From assembly GCA_023433345.1 (NCBI GenBank), contig JAEZDA010000122.1, forward strand, positions 20,481 to 84,480: a stretch of DNA of 64,000 bases, read 5' to 3'. The translations under genes were made by a program, and so were the position numbers. Source of the stretch: Bacteroidota bacterium (GTDB lineage Bacteria > Bacteroidota > Bacteroidia > Chitinophagales > Chitinophagaceae). The notes beneath the pieces were generated by a model, which was not told the origin of the DNA, ran no database searches, and saw only the letters and a list, made by a program, of their open reading frames with translations. Positions 58,861 through 64,000 of the stretch are shown here, one piece after another. How positions within the stretch are numbered: position 1 is the first letter of the stretch; each line of letters begins with the position of its first letter.

Positions 58861-59284
58861 TTATCCCGACCGACGAAGCGGCCTCTTCGGTTATTCACCA
58901 TATTATCTTTATTAAGGCAGGTGTTATTTTCGAAAAAGCTCCTTTTGCTATTAAGATTAATGCAAAAAAGACTTCCCAACATGGCCCGTTATACCAGGAA
59001 ATCGATCAACTATTATTACCGAATCTGTTTGGTTGAAGAAAAGGCTAAAAATATGTCAACCTGCTGTTGTTGACGGAAACTGCATTCACAAAAAAAGCCT
59101 TTCACGAAGGCTCTTTTCATGGTTTTTCATTGGGGGTTTAATATGATGTGCCGCCCGAAAAGGGAGGTTGTTTTCAGAAGCCGTTTGACAATAAGTATGC
59201 CGCTGTGGAAAATTGGGGATAAAACTGTTGATTTTTTTCCCACGGATAAGATGGGTTTTTTTATTAACAGGGAGAATTCAAGGG
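58861..59284. other. Gene-free stretch between convergent genes
   Basis: 424 bases between acylphosphatase and the 5'-nucleotidase-like gene. A terminator at 59096-59112 serves the minus-strand gene. No protein-like frame or RNA gene is seen; the 60-residue frames in it are not protein-like. Confidence 0.6.
59096..59112 (-). terminator. Rho-independent-like terminator for the 5'-nucleotidase-like gene
   Basis: A 6-bp stem AGCCTT / AAGGCT with a five-base loop; on the minus strand it is followed by a run of seven T, about 170 bases past the stop codon. Confidence 0.5.
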
Positions 59285-60820
59285 TCAATTTTTTTTGAGA
59301 TACCGGATAATTGCCAGTCGAATGTCGCTCCGAGGATCAGATATTTCGGTTTGAAAGGGATAGATTCTGGTGATCTGTGGGTTTTTATCATTTAGGTATT
59401 CAAGATTGGCTTCACCCCCTGTGAGGAGAAAGTCTGTTAATACCACCCTTACCGAAGCGCTATCGGCCAGCTCTTTTCCGTTGATAGAGTATACGTTACC
59501 GGCTTCACTTCTTATTTTATCTGAATAATGAAGGAAGCCCCCGATTCCCCGGTTGTTGGTTCCGTCGGTAAGGATACGTTTTAGTAAAGCGCCCTTCATT
59601 TCCACTTCCACGAGAGCCCCGCCAAAGGGGAGTGATCTTAAAAAATCGTATTGGGTTACCGGCATGGTAAGGATGTCGTCGACCCTTATGGATCCCGAAT
59701 TCACAATTGCCACCTCGGCTTCGGGAGCCGCCCATTCCATCGCCTTCACCACCAGGCGTGTGAGATTGGTCGGCCGGCTTCTTACTTCAGATTCTCTTCC
59801 ATCTAAAGGTTCACCTTCTTTTAAAACCACGGAATGCGCATCAAAACCGATTGAAGAAAAATTCTCATTTGAAATCCGGTTCCATTTTTCTACCACGAAT
59901 TGTGTGACGCTGTCCTCGCCTGTACTTTCGTCTATTGCTACAAGTTTGGGCATCACTTCAGCGGTCTTTTTAGTTTTATCAAGAACAACCTTTGTAATAA
60001 AAACGGTGCGGGCATTTGCATGGGCTTTGAGGATCCAAACATTTCCCACGAGTTGTTTTCTCATATCATGCTCATGGCCGCCCATTATTAATGCGAGGCC
60101 CGGGATGCGCTCAGCAAGCCTTATATCATCTTCCATGCTTTGATGGGTGATGGCAATAACAAGGTCGCATGAATCTTTTATTTTGTAATACAATCGCGCT
60201 GCAGTTTCGAGTGGGTCAGAATAGGAAACGTAGTTTGCTTTATTAAAGGGAAGTACGATGCCGATGAAGCCGATACGTGCATGCACGCCGTCTGCATTTT
60301 TAATGTCATGAAAAATGTATTCGGGTAATGGTTCATCGCCAGATGGCGTACTCCTGGTAAATGGCTGCTGTTTATTTTGGGTTTTGTGAAAAGCATTTGA
60401 AGATATCCATTTGAAAGAAGATTCATTGATCCGTTGTTGAAGTTCCTTTTCCGCGATATCGAACTCATGATTACCAAAAATTGCTATATCTGTTCCTGCA
60501 GCGTTCATTGCTTCCACCATCTGCCTGCCTCTAACGCGCTCTCCACCTACTTTCAGGCTGTTATAAACGGAGGGGCTGAGAAAGTCTCCGGCCATTACCA
60601 GGAAGGTGTTTGCGTCAACCTCTTTTAGCTTTTTGCTCAGTCGGGCTACGCGCGCCATGCCGCCTGTTTTTCCTCCCTCCAGCGGTGCGATCTCATATAC
60701 ATCGTTTATCTGTACAAAGGTGAACTCTATTTTTCCCAGGGGTTCGGTTGCCTTACGGCTAACGCTACACGAAGAAAAACTTCCTGCAAGAAACAGGGCC
60801 GCTATCAATAAACGATTCAT
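59285..60820 (-). CDS. 5'-nucleotidase / metallophosphatase family lipoprotein
   Basis: About 511 residues starting at the Met before NRLLIAAL, with lipobox SFSSCSVSR. The N-terminal calcineurin-type metallophosphatase domain has VQINDVYEI, VMAGDFLSPS, IFGNHEFD, AITHQSME and GGHEHD, the full two-metal set. The C-terminal 5'-nucleotidase domain follows from about 300 (NSGSIRVDD, YDFLRSLPFGG). It should release nucleosides from nucleotides in the periplasm. The frame is open upstream to 60946, but a TATATTTG box at 60845 and the signal peptide argue for 60820. Confidence 0.9.
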   Translation of the reverse strand: MNRLLIAALFLAGSFSSCSVSRKATEPLGKIEFTFVQINDVYEIAPLEGGKTGGMARVARLSKKLKEVDANTFLVMAGDFLSPSVYNSLKVGGERVRGRQMVEAMNAAGTDIAIFGNHEFDIAEKELQQRINESSFKWISSNAFHKTQNKQQPFTRSTPSGDEPLPEYIFHDIKNADGVHARIGFIGIVLPFNKANYVSYSDPLETAARLYYKIKDSCDLVIAITHQSMEDDIRLAERIPGLALIMGGHEHDMRKQLVGNVWILKAHANARTVFITKVVLDKTKKTAEVMPKLVAIDESTGEDSVTQFVVEKWNRISNENFSSIGFDAHSVVLKEGEPLDGRESEVRSRPTNLTRLVVKAMEWAAPEAEVAIVNSGSIRVDDILTMPVTQYDFLRSLPFGGALVEVEMKGALLKRILTDGTNNRGIGGFLHYSDKIRSEAGNVYSINGKELADSASVRVVLTDFLLTGGEANLEYLNDKNPQITRIYPFQTEISDPRSDIRLAIIRYLKKN

Positions 60821-60844
60821 ATGTTTTTTGGGATATGTTATGGT

Positions 60845-60852
60845 CAAATATA
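60845..60852 (-). promoter_or_regulatory. Candidate -7 box for the 5'-nucleotidase-like gene
   Basis: The minus strand reads TATATTTG, an exact consensus match, 24 bases before the ATG at 60820. Confidence 0.45.
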
Positions 60853-60961
60853 CATTAAGAGCATATTTTCGAATTAATTCCCTTATTTTGAATTGCGGCA
60901 TATATATTGAGCAATTCGGTGTTATCTGCACTCCCTGCGAAAACATTTTACTAAACCGAAT

Positions 60962-62206
60962 ATGAGGATGGATTATTTAAGTATGCACAGGCTTCTGTTC
61001 AACGCCGGGGAAGAAAAGAAGGCCACCGGTATTCATGGAATAACGGGTTACAATTTTTTTAAAAGTGAAGACGGCTATCATCAAATGATCGACCAAATTG
61101 AAGATTATGCCATCATCTTCATAAACGTTGATGGAACCATTGAAAATTGGAACAGGGGCGCCGAAAGGATAAAGGGATACACTGCAGACGAAGCTATCGG
61201 CAAAAATTTTTCGATGTTCTATCCTCAGGAAGATAGGGCGAACGGGCTTCCAAAACAGTTGCTTTCAAAAGCAGAGATAGAAGGCAAGTCGGCACATGAA
61301 GGTTGGCGGGTTCGAAAAGACGGGAGCATGTTTTGGGGAAGTGTACTCATCACTGCCATACACGACAGCTCAAATGAGGTGATAGGTTTTACCAAGGTCA
61401 CCCGGGATCTTACCGAAAGAAAAAAGGCTGAAGACGCGTTTCAAAAATATACGGCAGAAGTTGAGCGTAAAAATGCCGAGCTGGAATCGATAAATAAGGA
61501 ACTGAAAGCCTTTGCCTATGTATCCAGTCACGATCTGCAGGAACCGCTGAGAAAGATCCAAACCTTTTCTGATAAAATACTGGAGAAAGAATTTAACCAC
61601 CTTTCTGAACAGGGGCAGGATTACTTTATGCGCATGAAAAATGCCGCACGCAGGATGCAGGCATTAATTGAAGATCTACTAAGTTATGCTCAAACAAATA
61701 CTTCTGAAAAGAAACTAGAAAAGGTAAACCTTGATGCATTGATCCATGAAGTGAAGGTTGATCTGAAAGAAATGATCGCGGGCAGGGAGGTTACCATAGA
61801 GGTGGAAAATCTTGGTGAGCTGAATGTGATCCCTTTTCAATTCAAGCAACTGATGCAAAACCTTATCTCTAATGCACTAAAATTTTCCAGGCCCGGAATT
61901 CCTCCTGTGGTTAAAATAAGCTGTGAAGATAAAATGGGATCTGAATATGGTCTCCCTGAACTGGAGGAGGATTCAAAGTATGTTCATATTTCTGTAAAGG
62001 ATAATGGAATTGGTTTCGACCCTGAATACTCCAGGAAAATATTTGAGCTTTTTCAGCGGCTTCATGGTAAGCATGAGTATCCGGGCACAGGAATAGGACT
62101 CTCCATTTGCAAGAAGATCGTGGAAAACCATAATGGCGTTATTCTTGCCGAAAGTGTACCGGGGCATGGAGCTACGTTTAATATTTATCTCCCTCATTCC
62201 AACTGA
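60962..62206 (+). CDS. PAS-domain sensor histidine kinase
   Basis: 414 residues, no transmembrane segment, so cytoplasmic. A PAS domain (about 40-155, DYAIIFINVDGTIENWN, GFTKVTRDLTERKKAE) precedes a short coiled linker, a HisKA domain with phosphoacceptor H190 in SSHDLQEPLRKIQ, and an HATPase domain with N-box LMQNLISNALKFS, G1 DNGIGFD and G2 GTGIGLSICK. No receiver is attached and no response regulator is adjacent; the nearest is the single-domain receiver at 3519. It lies 39 bases upstream of the trehalose gene, so it may share a transcript and control osmotic response, which is inference. Confidence 0.92.
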   Translation: MRMDYLSMHRLLFNAGEEKKATGIHGITGYNFFKSEDGYHQMIDQIEDYAIIFINVDGTIENWNRGAERIKGYTADEAIGKNFSMFYPQEDRANGLPKQLLSKAEIEGKSAHEGWRVRKDGSMFWGSVLITAIHDSSNEVIGFTKVTRDLTERKKAEDAFQKYTAEVERKNAELESINKELKAFAYVSSHDLQEPLRKIQTFSDKILEKEFNHLSEQGQDYFMRMKNAARRMQALIEDLLSYAQTNTSEKKLEKVNLDALIHEVKVDLKEMIAGREVTIEVENLGELNVIPFQFKQLMQNLISNALKFSRPGIPPVVKISCEDKMGSEYGLPELEEDSKYVHISVKDNGIGFDPEYSRKIFELFQRLHGKHEYPGTGIGLSICKKIVENHNGVILAESVPGHGATFNIYLPHSN

Positions 62207-62245
62207 GCCCTAAAAAATTGATGCAGGTTTTTGCCAGCAATAAGC

Positions 62246-64000
62246 ATGAGAAACGGAAGTCTCTTCATACTGTCGAATCGTTTACCCGTTACCGTTACCA
62301 AGCGTGAAGGAAAGCTGAAAATATTACCATCTTCCGGTGGTTTGGTAAGCGCCATGCAGGGATTTTTGCAAAACGCGGGAAATGACCCGGCCGGAAATTT
62401 CAGCAAAGTACATTGGGTGGGCGTGCCGGGTTGTTCGAAAGAAACATGGGATACCATAAAGGATCAGTATGAAGAAAACTACAACCTGATCCCGGTTTAC
62501 GTTCCTGCAAGAGTTTACGACGGATATTACAACAGTATGTCCAACTCCGTAATATGGCCTTTGTTTCATTATTTTCCTTCCTATGCCGAATACAGTGAAA
62601 CAGGTTTCAGGCACTATGTACATGCGAATGAACTTTTCCTTGAAAGCGTACTTCCGCACCTGGATAATAATGATACGGTTTGGATACACGATTACCAATT
62701 GATGCCTCTTGCAAGAATGATAAGGCAACGGTTCCCGAACATAACGATTGGCTTTTTTCTTCACATCCCCTTTCCCTCATTTGAAATATTCCGGCTACTG
62801 CCGCACCCCTGGCAGGAAGAGTTGCTCCATGGTATGCTGGGCGCCGACCTTATCGGGTTTCACACAATAGATTATGCGATCCATTTTTTGAAGTGCCTGC
62901 AGATGAAGCTCGGGCTTGAACACGAAAATAGCATACTCAGGTATGACGACAGGTTGGTAAGGGTGGATGTTTTTCCGATAAGTATAGATTACGAAAAGTT
63001 CAAAGAAGCTTATAGCCTGCCTGAAGTTCTGGAGCGAAGGAAATTCTATTCAGAACAATTTGAAGGAAAGAAAATAATCTTTTCAGTTGATCGTCTTGAC
63101 TACAGTAAGAACGTGCTTGGCAGGCTGAAAGGTTATGAAAGATTCTTCCTTCAATACCCTGAATACAAAGAACAGGTAGTATTCATCCTGGCCGTCGTTC
63201 CTTCCCGCGATAACATCGCCAATTATATGGAACGTAAAAAGGAGATAGATGAATTTATAGGCGGGTTTAATGCGCGAATCGGAACCATTGTTTGGAAGCC
63301 CGTTATTTACCAGTACGCCCATCTTCCATTTGAAGAAATGATCGCACTTTATTCATGTTGCAACATTGCATTGATAACACCGCTTCGGGATGGCATGAAC
63401 CTGGTATCAAAAGAATTTGTAGCCACAAGGCAGGATAAGCAGGGCGTTCTTGTGCTAAGTGAAATGGCCGGTGCTGCGCGCGAATTAACCGATGCCGTAT
63501 TGATCAATCCCAATGATATTAATGGTCTCGCAGAGAAAATGCATTTCGCACTGGAAATGCCAAAGGATGAACAGGAGAAGAGGATGAGCCGTATGCAGCA
63601 GCGAATTTCCGAATATTCAGTATCAATTTGGGCAGAAGATTTTTTAGAACAATTGGAAAAGATAAAAAAACAACAGGGCGATTTTGAATTCATTTTTCTT
63701 GATCAGCCAGCAAGGGAAGAACTTAAGAAAAAATTCCTTCAGTCAGAAAGACGATTAATTCTGCTGGACTATGACGGCACATTGGTGAACTTTGCACCCC
63801 TGCCGCACCTTTCAGCGCCCACAGGCAACCTGCTGGACGTTCTGCGGAAACTTTCGCAGGATCCTGCAAACTCCGTTTATATTATCAGTGGGCGGAACCG
63901 TGAGGCCCTTGAAGAATGGCGGGGGGAACTGCCGGTGAATCTTGGCGCTGAACATGGTGCCCTTACACGCGAAGTAAATGGCGAGTGGGCGAGTCATCCT
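62246..64000 (+). CDS. Bifunctional trehalose-6-phosphate synthase/phosphatase (cut by window end)
   Basis: 585 residues are present and the frame continues past the window. The glycosyltransferase-20 part (about 1-470) has FILSNRLPVTV, GGLVSAMQGF, VWIHDYQLMPLARM, FSVDRLDYSKN and LRDGMNLVSKEFVA, the UDP-glucose and glucose-6-phosphate binding motifs. The haloacid-dehalogenase phosphatase part starts at about 495 with D508-Y-D510-GTL and YIISGRNREAL. It makes trehalose from UDP-glucose and glucose-6-phosphate via the 6-phosphate, for desiccation and osmotic stress. The ATG at 62246 fits the family N-terminus; a TTG at 62231 is also in frame. Confidence 0.93.
   Translation, partial: MRNGSLFILSNRLPVTVTKREGKLKILPSSGGLVSAMQGFLQNAGNDPAGNFSKVHWVGVPGCSKETWDTIKDQYEENYNLIPVYVPARVYDGYYNSMSNSVIWPLFHYFPSYAEYSETGFRHYVHANELFLESVLPHLDNNDTVWIHDYQLMPLARMIRQRFPNITIGFFLHIPFPSFEIFRLLPHPWQEELLHGMLGADLIGFHTIDYAIHFLKCLQMKLGLEHENSILRYDDRLVRVDVFPISIDYEKFKEAYSLPEVLERRKFYSEQFEGKKIIFSVDRLDYSKNVLGRLKGYERFFLQYPEYKEQVVFILAVVPSRDNIANYMERKKEIDEFIGGFNARIGTIVWKPVIYQYAHLPFEEMIALYSCCNIALITPLRDGMNLVSKEFVATRQDKQGVLVLSEMAGAARELTDAVLINPNDINGLAEKMHFALEMPKDEQEKRMSRMQQRISEYSVSIWAEDFLEQLEKIKKQQGDFEFIFLDQPAREELKKKFLQSERRLILLDYDGTLVNFAPLPHLSAPTGNLLDVLRKLSQDPANSVYIISGRNREALEEWRGELPVNLGAEHGALTREVNGEWASHP

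Noticed and set aside
59553..60143. 196-codon plus-strand frame opposite the 5'-nucleotidase-like gene
   Set aside because: The opposite strand has a full set of metallophosphatase motifs; this frame is a Ser/Thr-rich shadow.
1..64000. tRNA, rRNA, prophage, insertion sequences, toxin-antitoxin or restriction systems
   Set aside because: No integrase, transposase, tRNA-like cloverleaf or defence-gene signature was found on reading both strands; a tRNAscan or Rfam search could still show a small RNA.

Overview
The window looks like a chromosomal segment of a member of the Bacteroidota, most likely a Chitinophagaceae-type soil or water bacterium. The evidence is: four very large secreted proteins with type IX secretion (T9SS) C-terminal sorting domains (three type A, one gliding-motility type B); MBG, PKD and SprB-type repeat modules; many small Bacteroidota-specific proteins (DUF4251, DUF5916, DUF1835, DUF4260); few Shine-Dalgarno sequences; and TAnnTTTG -7 promoter boxes in front of genes. 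No insertion sequence, prophage, CRISPR array, tRNA or rRNA was found. Placement below phylum is inference.

Layout. 1-542: tail of an acyl-CoA carboxylase beta subunit. 731-3480: a leftward stress-type cassette (SRPBCC, DoxX-like, DUF1801, VOC) diverging from a GlxA/AraC-type regulator. 3519-4689: a leftward run of overlapping small genes ending in a single-domain response regulator. 4863-9828: a serine hydrolase, then a nucleotide-transporter-like membrane protein with HEAT repeats overlapped by a cNMP-binding protein. 9982-17057: a 1706-residue surface protease-like protein carrying unusual octapeptide arrays, followed by a TPR adenylate cyclase. 17108-22777: small membrane and housekeeping genes (HPF/RaiA, cyclophilin, RRM protein) and a FUSC transporter-like protein. 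22780-30633: SRAP DNA-protein crosslink protein, DUF5916 barrel, lipoproteins, YfcC carrier, MsrA. 30830-35186: MurC-like ligase and the histidine degradation genes hutI and ftcD. 35195-44502: unknowns, a secreted nuclease and two giant T9SS substrates. 44575-49280: hutG, BON proteins, SDR, TPR protein. 49523-55179: topoisomerase IV parE-DUF1835-DUF4260-parC. 55246-60820: another T9SS protein, an alarmone-hydrolase-like HD protein, acylphosphatase, 5'-nucleotidase-like lipoprotein. 60962-64000: a PAS histidine kinase and the fused trehalose-6-phosphate synthase/phosphatase, cut by the window end.

How the parts may work together. HutI, FTCD and HutG give two alternative last steps of histidine degradation. 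The TPR adenylate cyclase (with ATP-type specificity residues) and the cNMP-binding protein attached to the transporter/HEAT gene lie within 6 kb, suggesting a local cAMP circuit. Topoisomerase IV subunits share an operon with two conserved unknowns.

Most unusual items: the octapeptide arrays that interrupt an MBG domain; a Glu in place of the catalytic His of the subtilase domain; QxxLF clamp-binding-like tails at the extreme C-termini of the SRAP protein and the ParC-like protein; and a direct repeat 22 bp apart in the promoter region between the GlxA-type regulator and its divergent cassette. The last two are sequence-based hypotheses.
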